Source: Thiobacillus sp.
GTDB taxonomy: Bacteria; Pseudomonadota; Gammaproteobacteria; Burkholderiales; Thiobacillaceae
Length of the DNA stretch: 64,000 nt
Reading direction: 5' to 3'
Assembly (NCBI GenBank): GCA_024235835.1
Contig: JACKLQ010000001.1
Coordinates: 62,001-126,000, forward strand
In this document: piece after piece, positions 22,428 through 30,906 of the stretch
Position numbering within the stretch: the first letter of the stretch is position 1
How the letters are laid out: each line of letters opens with the position of its first letter
Translations under genes and position numbers: made by a program
The notes under the pieces: generated by a model
Told to the model about the DNA's origin: nothing
Database searches by the model: none
Seen by the model: the letters and a program-made list of their open reading frames with translations, nothing else

Positions 22428-23966
22428 ATGAAGCAACAGGCGATGGAAAGGAGGGAGGCGTTGGCCACTGACCTGGCCCGGGTGGTCCAGCACAAGGCGC
22501 CCTTGGCCGTGCGGAGTGCCAGGCTTACCCACCTGCTGGTCCTGCTGCCTGCCGGAGCGGAATGGTACGGGGCGCCGCATGCCGATGCGGCCCAGGCCGC
22601 CCTGAAGCGGCGAGAAAAGGAGCCGGGGGATTTGGGCAGGCAGGCCCTGACGATGGAACTGGAGGGCGGCTGCCTGTCCGTCTGGGTTCGGCTGGACGAG
22701 GCCAGGGACGCCTTTGACTGGCACACTCGCCTGCGCCAGGCACTCAAGGCCCTGCTGGACGAGCAGCCGGATGGCATCGAGATCGCCCTGTATGGCAGCC
22801 CGGAATTCTGCCGGCGGGCGGGGCGGGCGGCCGCCTATGTGGCCTGGCTCAACGGCACTCCCATGCCCACCTGGAAATCCGGCAAGGCCCCCAAGGCCCT
22901 GAAGCGATTGGTATTGCATGGCGTCAGCGGCCTGAATCTGGAGCGGGAGAGGGCCCTGGCCGAGGGTAACACCCTGTGCAGGCGGCTTACCGTGCTGCCG
23001 CCCAACCTGCTCACCCCGGCCAGCTACCGCACCCAGGTGCGAGCCCTGGCCAAGGCCGAAGGCTGGGGCCTGGAGGAGTACGACACCCGGCGCCTGAAGA
23101 AGTTGAAGGCCGGGGCCTTCCTGGCCGTGGCCCGGGGCAGCAGCCACGAGGATGCGGCCATCGTGCGGCTCGCGTACCGTGCGCCGGTGAAGGGGGAAGG
23201 GATAAGCACCCTGAAGGGCATAAAGGGGAAGGGTGGGAAGGCAATCGCCCTGGTGGGCAAGGGCATCTGCTTCGATACCGGCGGCCATAACCTGAAGCCG
23301 GCACGCTACATGAACAACATGCACGACGACATGAACGGCTCCGCCGTGGCCCTGGGAATTCTCCTGGCGGCCAGCCGGATGAAGCTGCCGGTGAACCTGG
23401 AGGTGTGGCTGGCCATCGCCCAGAACCACCTCTCCCCCGAAGCCTACACCCAGAACGAGGTGGTGACGGCCCTTAACGGCACCACCATCGAGATCGTCCA
23501 CACCGACGCGGAAGGGCGCATGGTGCTGGCGGATACCCTGACCCTGGCCTCCCGCCAGCAGCCTGCAGCCATCCTGGATTTCGCCACCCTCACCGGCAGC
23601 ATGGCGGTGGCCCTGGGGGAACGCATGAGCGGCGTCATCGGCAATCGGGAAGACTTGCTGGCCAAGGCCGCCGAGGCGGCCCGGATCAGCGGGGAACGGG
23701 TGGTGGCCTTCCCCATGCCGGAGGACTACGACGAGGCCCTCGACAGCCCCGTGGCGGACGTGAAGCAGTGCACCCTGGATTCCGAGGCTGACCACATCCT
23801 GGCGGCCCGCTTCCTCAACCGCTTCGTGGGGGATGCCCCCTGGCTGCACATGGATCTGTCCGCCAGCCGCTGCAAGGGCGGCCTGGGGGCGGTAGGCTCC
23901 GACATCACCGGCTTCGGCGTGGCCTGGGGGGTGGAGATGCTGGCCCGCCTGGCCAGGCCGCGCTAA
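22428..23966 (+). CDS. M17 leucyl aminopeptidase family protein
   Basis: A 512-residue cytosolic di-metal aminopeptidase. The C-terminal domain shows GKGICFDTGGHNLKP (catalytic Lys and metal Asp), NMHDDMNGSAVALG, HTDAEGRMVLADTL (metal Asp/Glu and Arg) and DFATLTGS. The N-terminal domain is degenerate, as in PepB-like members. ATG 22428 was chosen because GAAAGGA then has normal spacing; ATG 22422 would touch it. Between LAYRAP and KAIALVGKG, residues about 254-271 (VKGEGISTLKGIKGKGGK) are encoded by a dispersed repeat, an in-frame insertion next to the catalytic core. Confidence 0.92.
   Translation: MKQQAMERREALATDLARVVQHKAPLAVRSARLTHLLVLLPAGAEWYGAPHADAAQAALKRREKEPGDLGRQALTMELEGGCLSVWVRLDEARDAFDWHTRLRQALKALLDEQPDGIEIALYGSPEFCRRAGRAAAYVAWLNGTPMPTWKSGKAPKALKRLVLHGVSGLNLERERALAEGNTLCRRLTVLPPNLLTPASYRTQVRALAKAEGWGLEEYDTRRLKKLKAGAFLAVARGSSHEDAAIVRLAYRAPVKGEGISTLKGIKGKGGKAIALVGKGICFDTGGHNLKPARYMNNMHDDMNGSAVALGILLAASRMKLPVNLEVWLAIAQNHLSPEAYTQNEVVTALNGTTIEIVHTDAEGRMVLADTLTLASRQQPAAILDFATLTGSMAVALGERMSGVIGNREDLLAKAAEAARISGERVVAFPMPEDYDEALDSPVADVKQCTLDSEADHILAARFLNRFVGDAPWLHMDLSASRCKGGLGAVGSDITGFGVAWGVEMLARLARPR
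23187..23240. repeat. G/A-rich compound repeat inside the M17 aminopeptidase gene
   Basis: GTGAAGGGGGAAGGG followed by the stretch containing CACCCTGAAGGGCATAAAG, shared over 23 bases with 9277-9299 in nrdG, then GGGGAAGGGTGGGAAGG. It is read in frame as a Gly/Lys-rich loop of about 18 residues. Confidence 0.8.
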
Positions 23967-24008
23967 GCCTGGAGAAATTGCGGGGTTGGCCAACCAGGCC
24001 GGCTTGGC

Positions 24009-24353
24009 CTACCGATAGGGCGACCTGGCAAGTTTTGGTGGGGACATGCTGGCGTAATAGGCGGCCACGTCGGCCATGTCGGCCTCGTCGTAGGTCTGCA
24101 GCAGAAGGGTCATGGCGGGGTGGAAGCGGTCCGCGCTGCGGAAGCGGCCCAGCTGGTAGAGCACTTCGAAGTAATCCCTCCCGCCGATGACGGGCATCTC
24201 GCCGCCTTGGCGCTGGCCGTCGAGGCCGTGGCAGGTGGTGCAGGGGCGGGCCTTTTCCCGGCCGGCCCGGATCTGGTCGGAAAGGTCGTCGGCAAGGGCG
24301 GGCAGTGCGGCCAGGCAGAGCAGGGGCCAGGCAAGGTGCAGGTGGTTTCTCAC
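24009..24353 (-). CDS. small monohaem cytochrome c
   Basis: A 114-residue periplasmic class I cytochrome c. It has a signal peptide ending ALPALA, then the haem site CTTCHG and a C-terminal region FHPAMTLLLQTYDEADMADVAAYYASM with a candidate methionine ligand. The only possible start is a GTG at 24353, because no in-frame ATG precedes the signal peptide. It resembles c553/c4-half proteins that shuttle electrons to oxidases or reductases. It converges on the aminopeptidase gene and lies downstream of the GGDEF-EAL gene on the same strand, about 97 bases away. Confidence 0.85.
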   Translation of the reverse strand: MRNHLHLAWPLLCLAALPALADDLSDQIRAGREKARPCTTCHGLDGQRQGGEMPVIGGRDYFEVLYQLGRFRSADRFHPAMTLLLQTYDEADMADVAAYYASMSPPKLARSPYR

Positions 24354-24450
24354 GGCTATTCCAGGGGGGCATTCCGGTTTTGTTGGGACGACAAGAAGCC
24401 TAAAAGCTTGGCGCGCCGATGGCAAACAACCGGGTTGGGCCCATCCCTGG

Positions 24451-27150
24451 TCAGTCCTGCTGCGCGTCCAGCCAGACCTCGAATTCCTGCTCCGGCATGG
24501 GTTTTCCGAAGTAGTAGCCCTGCAGCTGATGCACGCCCAGTTCCGTGAGGATGCGGGCGGTGTCGGCATCCTCCACGCCCTCGGCCACGGTCTCGATGTG
24601 CAGGGCCTGGGCCATGCCGACGATGGCCTGGATGAGGCGGGCGCCCTGGGGCTCCAGCACCCGGCGGGTGAAGGAAATGTCGATCTTGATCTCGTCCACG
24701 GGCATCTCGTGGAGTTGGGAGAGGGAGCTGTAGCCCACGCCAAAGTCGTCCACCCCCATCTTGAAGCCTGCTTCGTGCAGGCTGCGCAGACGCTCCATGG
24801 CGAAATCAACCTCGCTCATGGCCACGCTTTCGGTGATCTCCAGCATGATCCGGCCGGGATCGATGCCGGCGATCTGGCTGTCCCGCAGCAGGCGTTCGGC
24901 GCAGTCGGGCATGTAGAGCTGGCGCTTGGATATGTTCACCGACAGGAGCAGGTCGTGGCCCGCATCCCGCAGCCGGCGGCCCATGGTGAGAGCATGGGCC
25001 AGGACCAGGTCTCCCAGTTCAGCGATGAGGCCCAGATTTTCGGCCATGGGGATGAAGGTGGAAGGGGATATCCAGCCCAGTTCCGGGTCCTGCCAGCGGG
25101 CCAGGGCCTCCAGGCCGATGACCCGGTGGGTCTTGCTGTCCACCAGGGGTTGGAACCAGGCCTGAATCTGTCGCTGGTCGATGGCGGCGCCCAGCCTGCT
25201 CTGGATGTAGAGCTCCTTCTTGCCCAGGCCCTTGCGGGTCATGTCGCAGAAGAATTGCACCATGTTGCGGCCCTGGGCCTTGGCGTAGAACATGGCCCGG
25301 TCGGCCTGGGACAGCAGTATCTCGATGTTCTCCCCGTCGTCCGGAAAGATGGAAAACCCCAGGCTGAAGGTTACCGGCAAGGACTGGCCTTCGATCTGCA
25401 CCGAATCCCGGCTGGCCTTCACCAGCTTCTCGGCTACGTGGCGGATGTCTTCCACCGTGTCCAGGCTGGGCAGTAGCACCACGAACTCGTCCCCACCCCA
25501 GCGGGCCAGGGTGTCCACGCCGCGCAGAGTGGCACGCAGGTTCTCGGCGAAGGTCACCAGCAGTTTGTCGCCGAACTTGTGGCCCAGGACGTCGTTGACG
25601 TTCTTGAAATGGTCCAGGTCGATGAAACCGATGCCCACCTTGTTCTTTTCCCGGGTGGCCATGCGCAGGGCGAACTTCAGGCGGTCTTCCAGGAGGATGC
25701 GGTTGGGCAGGCGGGTCAGGGCGTCGTGCAGGGCCATGTGGGTGATGTGTTTTTCCTGCAGGTAAGTCTGGGTCACGTCCCGCAGTACGCCGCGGATGCG
25801 GGTGACAGGCTGGTCCACGGGCACGAAGCGGCATTCCAGCCAGGTTCCGGACCGCTGGGGCGAGGCTACCCGCAGCCGGGCGGAGACCTGGCCCTTTACC
25901 CCTGTACAAAGCTCGGAAAGTTGGTAGCGCAGGTTCTCCCGGTCTTCCGGGTCCAGGCATTCGTAGAGGTTGCTGCGGGGCATGTCCGAACCCACGAGTT
26001 TGTCCCAGGCGGGTGAACTGCGCAGCAGCCGGCCTTCCCAGTCCACCTCCACCACCGCCTCTTCCAGGATTTCCAGGGTTTGCAGGTAAGCCCGGCTTTC
26101 CTCGTCCCGGGCCTGGCTGGTTTGCATGAGTTCCAGCAGGGCCCGGTTCAGGATCACCAGTTCATCATTGCTGTGCTTGTCGTCTTCCAGGCGGGAATGG
26201 ATCTCCTGGTCCAGGGCATGGTGCTGGCGGAAGCGGTCGGCGATCTCTGACAGGGTTTCCACCCGCCTGACGTTGCGTCGTATCCAATCGCCCAGTGCCA
26301 CGTACAGACCCATTCCCAGGGCCGCAGCCAGAACCACGGCCGCCAGGGCGAACTGGGTGGGGGATACGGTCTGGGGAAGGTTGTGATTCACGTGGAGCCA
26401 GGAGTCCGCCAGGCCCAGGGGGATGTCGCGGCACAAGCCGCCTTCCGGGCCCACATGCATGGGGCCAGGGTGGGGGTGGGCCCTGTTGCCCACATCCTTG
26501 ATTCCGGCCGAACTGGCCAGGATGAGGCTATTTACGGCCAGGCGCACGGGCGTGGAGGAGCTGGTGATGGCCGCCAGTTGAAGATTATCGAGATGCTTGA
26601 GCAGGATGAGGCTGCCGTGGCCACCATTCAGGCCCAGCCACAACGGGGCATGCAGTACACGGAAGAGGCGGCGCTTGTCCTGGCTCAGATACCACTCGTG
26701 GTGAGGAGCAGTGGTGGTTGAAGCCTTGATGACGGTGGCGAATTCCGGCCCGGCGTTGCCGAACTCGAAGACCGGCCTGCCCTGCTTGTCCACGATCACC
26801 AGGCCACCATGGTCCAGAGTTTCGCCCAGGGCCACGATGTAGGCGCGCAGTTTCAGCCAGCGGTCCTCGTTTGCACCGTCCAGCATCCGGTTGAAGGTGA
26901 TTTGCGCCGCCAGGGCATCGGTTTCGCGTTGCCAGCCCGATTGCAGGGCGCTCATGCGTGCCTCCACGGTCCTGGCCGTGCTTTCAGCCTGTTCGTACAG
27001 CAGCCGGTCGTTGACCAGGCTCCAGCCAACCCAGAAAAGGGCGGCGGAAATGCCGCCGATGATGAGGAAGACTGCCGCGATGCGAGCGAAGGCCTGGTGG
27101 CGCAGGGACTTCTGCTGGATCCCCGTGGTCACTGACGGCTTCCTACCCAT
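24451..27150 (-). CDS. membrane-bound GGDEF-EAL protein with periplasmic sensor and PAS domains
   Basis: An 899-residue c-di-GMP enzyme. TM1 is near residues 22-45 and TM2 near 265-288, enclosing a periplasmic sensor of about 220 residues (CHASE4-like by position). A PAS domain lies near 353-475. The GGDEF domain has an intact RWGGDEF and an upstream RGVD inhibitory site; the EAL domain has LEALARW, EITESV and DDFGVGYSSLS. Both synthesis and hydrolysis look possible. Its start overlaps the end of the substrate-binding protein gene by 22 bases, so the two are translated together and the binding protein may feed the sensor. Confidence 0.93.
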   Translation of the reverse strand: MGRKPSVTTGIQQKSLRHQAFARIAAVFLIIGGISAALFWVGWSLVNDRLLYEQAESTARTVEARMSALQSGWQRETDALAAQITFNRMLDGANEDRWLKLRAYIVALGETLDHGGLVIVDKQGRPVFEFGNAGPEFATVIKASTTTAPHHEWYLSQDKRRLFRVLHAPLWLGLNGGHGSLILLKHLDNLQLAAITSSSTPVRLAVNSLILASSAGIKDVGNRAHPHPGPMHVGPEGGLCRDIPLGLADSWLHVNHNLPQTVSPTQFALAAVVLAAALGMGLYVALGDWIRRNVRRVETLSEIADRFRQHHALDQEIHSRLEDDKHSNDELVILNRALLELMQTSQARDEESRAYLQTLEILEEAVVEVDWEGRLLRSSPAWDKLVGSDMPRSNLYECLDPEDRENLRYQLSELCTGVKGQVSARLRVASPQRSGTWLECRFVPVDQPVTRIRGVLRDVTQTYLQEKHITHMALHDALTRLPNRILLEDRLKFALRMATREKNKVGIGFIDLDHFKNVNDVLGHKFGDKLLVTFAENLRATLRGVDTLARWGGDEFVVLLPSLDTVEDIRHVAEKLVKASRDSVQIEGQSLPVTFSLGFSIFPDDGENIEILLSQADRAMFYAKAQGRNMVQFFCDMTRKGLGKKELYIQSRLGAAIDQRQIQAWFQPLVDSKTHRVIGLEALARWQDPELGWISPSTFIPMAENLGLIAELGDLVLAHALTMGRRLRDAGHDLLLSVNISKRQLYMPDCAERLLRDSQIAGIDPGRIMLEITESVAMSEVDFAMERLRSLHEAGFKMGVDDFGVGYSSLSQLHEMPVDEIKIDISFTRRVLEPQGARLIQAIVGMAQALHIETVAEGVEDADTARILTELGVHQLQGYYFGKPMPEQEFEVWLDAQQD

Positions 27151-28127
27151 TGGTCGTTGATGAGGCGCTCCAGCCCCGGGCCTTCGTGCTCGCCCTCATG
27201 CACGGCCTTGATGAGGGCGGCCGTGCCTGCAAGGGCTTCGGCGCTGAATACCCCGTCCGGACTGAACATGGCCCTGTGCTTTTCCAGGGCACGGATGAAG
27301 GTGTCGCGCTCTTCCTGATCCTGGATGCCCATGCGTTCCGCCACTTCCCGGGCGTTGTGCTTCTGTATCCACTTCAGGGAGCTGATGAGGGCAGCCATCA
27401 CGCGGTTGACCTTGTCGGTCTGGTGCTGGATCACATCCGTGCGGGCGCATAGCTGGGTGTACTGGAACAGGCTGCCGAAATACTTGCGAGTGGCAGTGGG
27501 GTCGTGCAGGTCCACCAGGCGGTAGGCGATGCCTGCAGCCTCCAGCCGGGTGGCGGAAGGCTCGTTGGTGATGATGGCATCCGCGGCGCCGCTCAGGAGG
27601 GCGGCCGAGTAGGCCTTGTAGTTCTGGCCCGCGGAAATGAAATTGACGTCCTGGGGGGATACCCCCGCCCGCCCCAGCAGGAATTCAGTGATGTGCTGAC
27701 CCGTGGATTTTCCTCCCTTGCTGCCGGAATGGACACCGATGCTGCGGCCTCTCAGGTCGGCGGGGCTTTTGACCTTGCTTTTCATGCGCGAACTCACCAT
27801 GAGTGTGTAGGCGGGTACCTGCACCAGGCTTGCCAGGGCGTAGGCTTTGCCCTCGATGCCCGCCGTCTCCGCCAGGGCGGAGAATCCCAGGGCGGCGAAA
27901 TCGCTGTTGCCCGACATCATGTCCTTGATCACCAGAGGTCCGCCCCCGAAATGGCGCAAGGTGACCTGCACCCCTTCAGACTTGTCCGCACCAATCTTCG
28001 GCATAAGATCTATGGGCAGGTAAGGAAGTGTGCCGGGGCCGGGCAGGGCGATGGTGACCGGCATGGGGGCACCCGCTGCGCTAGGCCAGCAGATGCAGAG
28101 CAGAAACCATGCAATGACGGCGCGCAT
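27129..28127 (-). CDS. periplasmic substrate-binding protein, NMT1/SsuA-like
   Basis: A 332-residue protein with a signal peptide (AWFLLCICWPSAAGA). The body resembles NMT1/THI5-like binding proteins: VQVTLRHFGGGPLVIKDMMSGNSDFAALGF, then LRGRSIGVHSGSKGGKSTGQ, then GAADAIITNEPSATRLEAAG. No permease or ATPase gene is nearby, so uptake by a normal ABC transporter is not supported locally. It overlaps the GGDEF-EAL gene by 22 bases, suggesting use as a ligand-binding input to that sensor. The ligand (sulfonate, nitrate or thiamine-precursor-like) is unknown. Confidence 0.87.
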   Translation of the reverse strand: MRAVIAWFLLCICWPSAAGAPMPVTIALPGPGTLPYLPIDLMPKIGADKSEGVQVTLRHFGGGPLVIKDMMSGNSDFAALGFSALAETAGIEGKAYALASLVQVPAYTLMVSSRMKSKVKSPADLRGRSIGVHSGSKGGKSTGQHITEFLLGRAGVSPQDVNFISAGQNYKAYSAALLSGAADAIITNEPSATRLEAAGIAYRLVDLHDPTATRKYFGSLFQYTQLCARTDVIQHQTDKVNRVMAALISSLKWIQKHNAREVAERMGIQDQEERDTFIRALEKHRAMFSPDGVFSAEALAGTAALIKAVHEGEHEGPGLERLINDQWVGSRQ

Positions 28128-28215
28128 GTGCGATCTCCCCCAAATGGAATGGTTATAGGGAGGCTTATCGGCAGCCGTGCAATAATATTTAGCCAATCCA
28201 TCCCACGTTCCAACC

Positions 28216-29316
28216 ATGTCAGGCAACTCCATCGGCCACCTGTTCACCGTCACCTCCTTCGGCGAATCCCACGGACCCGGCATCGGTTGCATCGTGGACG
28301 GCTGCCCCCCGGGCCTGGAACTGAGCGAGGCGGACATCCAGCTGGACCTGGACCGGCGCAAGCCCGGCACTTCCCGCCATGTGACCCAGCGGCGGGAGTC
28401 GGATACGGTGGAAATCCTTTCCGGGGTGTTCGAGGGCAGGACCACGGGCACTCCCATCGCCCTGCTGATCCGCAACGAAGATCAGCGCAGCAAGGACTAC
28501 GGCAACATCGCCGAGACCTTCCGCCCCGGCCACGCGGACTATACCTACACTCAGAAGTACGGTTTTCGCGACCATCGTGGCGGGGGGCGTTCCTCGGCCC
28601 GGGAAACGGCCGTACGGGTGGCGGCGGGGGCCATCGCCAAGAAGTGGCTCAACGGGAAGTACGGCACCGTCATCCGCGGCTATCTGGCCCAGCTGGGCCC
28701 CATCGTCGTGGGCTTCAAGTCCTGGGATGGGGTGAACGAGAACCCCTTCTTTTCTCCCGACCCGGAGGCCGTGGCAACCCTGGAGGCCTACATGGACGAG
28801 CTGCGCAAGGAGGGCAACTCCGTGGGGGCCCGCATCAACGTGGTGGCGGAGAACGTGCCCGTGGGGCTGGGGGAGCCCGTATATGACCGGCTGGACGCGG
28901 ATCTGGCCCACGCCCTCATGAGCATCAACGCCGTGAAGGGCGTGGAGATAGGCGCCGGTTTTGCCTGCGTGGCCCAGAAGGGCACGGAGCACCGGGACGA
29001 ACTGACACCGGAGGGGTTTCTCTCCAACCACGCCGGCGGCATCCTGGGCGGCATCACCACGGGCCAGGACATCTTGGCCTCCATCGCCATCAAGCCCACC
29101 TCCAGCATCCGGCTCCCCGGCCGCTCCATCAACCTGGCCGGGGAACCCATAGAGGTGGTAACCCATGGCCGCCACGACCCCTGCGTGGGTATCCGCGCCA
29201 CCCCCATCGCCGAGGCCATGCTGGCCATCGTCCTCATGGACCATGCCCTGCGGCACCGGGCCCAGAACGGGGATGTGGTTTGTGCCACGCCCCTCGTGCC
29301 CGGAAAGACACCCTGA
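28216..29316 (+). CDS. aroC: chorismate synthase
   Basis: A 366-residue enzyme that converts EPSP to chorismate with reduced FMN, the last common step of aromatic amino acid synthesis. Signatures are GESHGPGIGCIVDGCPPG, RGGGRSSARETAVRVAAGA and HDPCVGIRATPIAEAML. Length is normal. It is divergent from the binding-protein gene with 88 bases between, and is followed by a YdcH-like gene. Confidence 0.98.
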   Translation: MSGNSIGHLFTVTSFGESHGPGIGCIVDGCPPGLELSEADIQLDLDRRKPGTSRHVTQRRESDTVEILSGVFEGRTTGTPIALLIRNEDQRSKDYGNIAETFRPGHADYTYTQKYGFRDHRGGGRSSARETAVRVAAGAIAKKWLNGKYGTVIRGYLAQLGPIVVGFKSWDGVNENPFFSPDPEAVATLEAYMDELRKEGNSVGARINVVAENVPVGLGEPVYDRLDADLAHALMSINAVKGVEIGAGFACVAQKGTEHRDELTPEGFLSNHAGGILGGITTGQDILASIAIKPTSSIRLPGRSINLAGEPIEVVTHGRHDPCVGIRATPIAEAMLAIVLMDHALRHRAQNGDVVCATPLVPGKTP

Positions 29317-29351
29317 ATCCATCCATCGCTTCTCAAAGCCAGGAGAGACCC

Positions 29352-29594
29352 ATGATTGAAAGCCACGATCTGTTCCACGAATTCCCCGAGCATCAGGAAA
29401 ACATCCGCAAGCTGATGCTGAGCAACGACAAGTTCGTCGCCCTGGTGAAGGACTACGACGACGTCGATCACAAGATCGCCCGCATCGAACAGCGGGTGGA
29501 GCCCGCCACCGACCTCTACTTCGAGGAATTGAAGTACCTGCGCGTGCGTCTTAAGGACCGCCTTTACAACATGCTTGTCGGCGCCGCCGCCTGA
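29352..29594 (+). CDS. DUF465/YdcH-like small protein
   Basis: An 80-residue all-helical, charged protein: HDLFHEFPEHQENIRKLM, then FVALVKDYDDVDHKIARIEQ and LKYLRVRLKDRLYNML. This is the DUF465 pattern, a short coiled-coil hairpin. Function is unknown. CAGGAGAGACCC precedes the ATG. A terminator follows directly, so it probably ends the aroC transcript. Confidence 0.88.
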   Translation: MIESHDLFHEFPEHQENIRKLMLSNDKFVALVKDYDDVDHKIARIEQRVEPATDLYFEELKYLRVRLKDRLYNMLVGAAA

Positions 29595-29611
29595 CTGCGA
29601 CAGCCATGACC

Positions 29612-29646
29612 ATCGGCCCGGCGTCACGGCCCCGGGCCGATTTCAT
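29612..29646 (+). terminator. intrinsic terminator after the YdcH-like gene
   Basis: ATCGGCCCGG and CCGGGCCGAT form a ten-pair stem around a ten-base loop, followed by TTCATTTT. The MFS gene begins only about 25 bases later, so it should have its own promoter or rely on read-through. Confidence 0.8.
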
Positions 29647-29669
29647 TTTCTAGAATATCCTTCGCGGCC

Positions 29670-30848
29670 ATGCCCAGCCTCCGCGACCCTCGGAGCGCCT
29701 TTCCCTACTGGCGGCTGTCCGGGTTCTACTTTTTCTACTTCGCCTTCGTCGGCGCCATGGCCCCCTACTGGGGCCTCTACCTTCGTTCCCTGGATTTCAA
29801 TGCCTGGCAGATCGGGGTACTCATGTCCCTGCTTCAGGTCATGCGCATCTTTGCCCCCAACGTCTGGGGGCACATCGCCGACCGGACCGGCAAGCGCGTC
29901 CCGATCGTCCAGGTCGCAGCCCTGGTCTGCCTGGTGGCCTTCGTCGGCGTGTTCTGGGCAAAGTCCTTCTGGTCCCTGTTCCTGGTGATGAGCCTCATCA
30001 GCTTTTTCTGGAGCGCGTCCCTGCCCCTGGTGGAGGCCACCACCCTGTCACACCTGAAGGATCGCACTGAACGCTACGGCCGCGTCCGGCTGTGGGGGTC
30101 AGTGGGCTTCATCCTGGTGGTGGTGGGCCTGGGGGCGGCCCTGGACCATTTCCCCGTAAGCCTGGTGCTGTGGGTGGTGTTCGGCCTGCTCATCGGCATC
30201 GTTTTCACCTCCCGGGTCATGCCCGAGGCGGAGATGGTGCGCCACGAGCAGGAGCACACCCCCCTGGGGCGGGTGGCGCGCCGGCCCGAGGTGTGGGCCC
30301 TCATCGTCGCCGCCATGCTCATGGCCGCCTCCCATGGCCCCTACTACACCTTCTTCACCATCCACCTGGTGGAGACGGGCTACAGCAAGAGCCTGGCGGG
30401 CTGGCTCTGGGCCCTGGGGGTGGTGTGCGAGATCGGCGTGTTCCTGGTGATGCCCCGGGTATTTGCACGGGTGCGCCCGGAAACGGTGCTGCTGGTCACC
30501 CTTCTGGCGGCGGCGCTGCGCTTCGTGCTCATTGGCTATCTGGCAGGCAACCTTCCCGTGTTGCTGTTTGCCCAGTTGCTCCACGCCCTGACCTTCGGCG
30601 CCTACCATGCTTCCGCCATGGCCCTGGTGCACCGCTTCTTCACCGGCAAGAACCAGGCCCGGGGGCAGGCCCTCTACAACAGTCTTGCCTTCGGCGTGGG
30701 GGGCACCTTTGGCAGCCTCTATGCCGGGGGGGCCTGGGACAGCCTGGGCAGCGCCGGCACCTTCGCCCTGGCCTCCGGCTTCGCCTTGATGGCGGCCTTC
30801 GTCTTCGCCCTGAAGGGCCATCGTTCCGTCGCGGAGCCTGGCCGCTAG
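29670..30848 (+). CDS. MFS transporter (HcaT/phenylpropionate-permease-like)
   Basis: A 392-residue protein with about twelve predicted membrane helices. SFPYWRLSGFYFFYFAFVGAMAPYWGLYL and the loop VWGHIADRTGKR (MFS motif A region) match the MFS_1_like/PPP group that includes E. coli HcaT. The substrate is unknown; no aromatic-degradation genes lie nearby. It stands between the aroC transcript and leuC. Confidence 0.85.
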   Translation: MPSLRDPRSAFPYWRLSGFYFFYFAFVGAMAPYWGLYLRSLDFNAWQIGVLMSLLQVMRIFAPNVWGHIADRTGKRVPIVQVAALVCLVAFVGVFWAKSFWSLFLVMSLISFFWSASLPLVEATTLSHLKDRTERYGRVRLWGSVGFILVVVGLGAALDHFPVSLVLWVVFGLLIGIVFTSRVMPEAEMVRHEQEHTPLGRVARRPEVWALIVAAMLMAASHGPYYTFFTIHLVETGYSKSLAGWLWALGVVCEIGVFLVMPRVFARVRPETVLLVTLLAAALRFVLIGYLAGNLPVLLFAQLLHALTFGAYHASAMALVHRFFTGKNQARGQALYNSLAFGVGGTFGSLYAGGAWDSLGSAGTFALASGFALMAAFVFALKGHRSVAEPGR

Positions 30849-30906
30849 GCCCTTGAAAATGCAATAATTCAACCCTTTTCCATCGGCCTGTATTTGGCAG
30901 TTCGCC

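Noticed and set aside
27129..27150. Frameshifted fusion of binding protein and GGDEF-EAL protein
   Set aside because: Both have complete ends: the binding protein has a full C-terminal lobe and the GGDEF-EAL protein starts with its own membrane helix, so overlap is the simpler reading.
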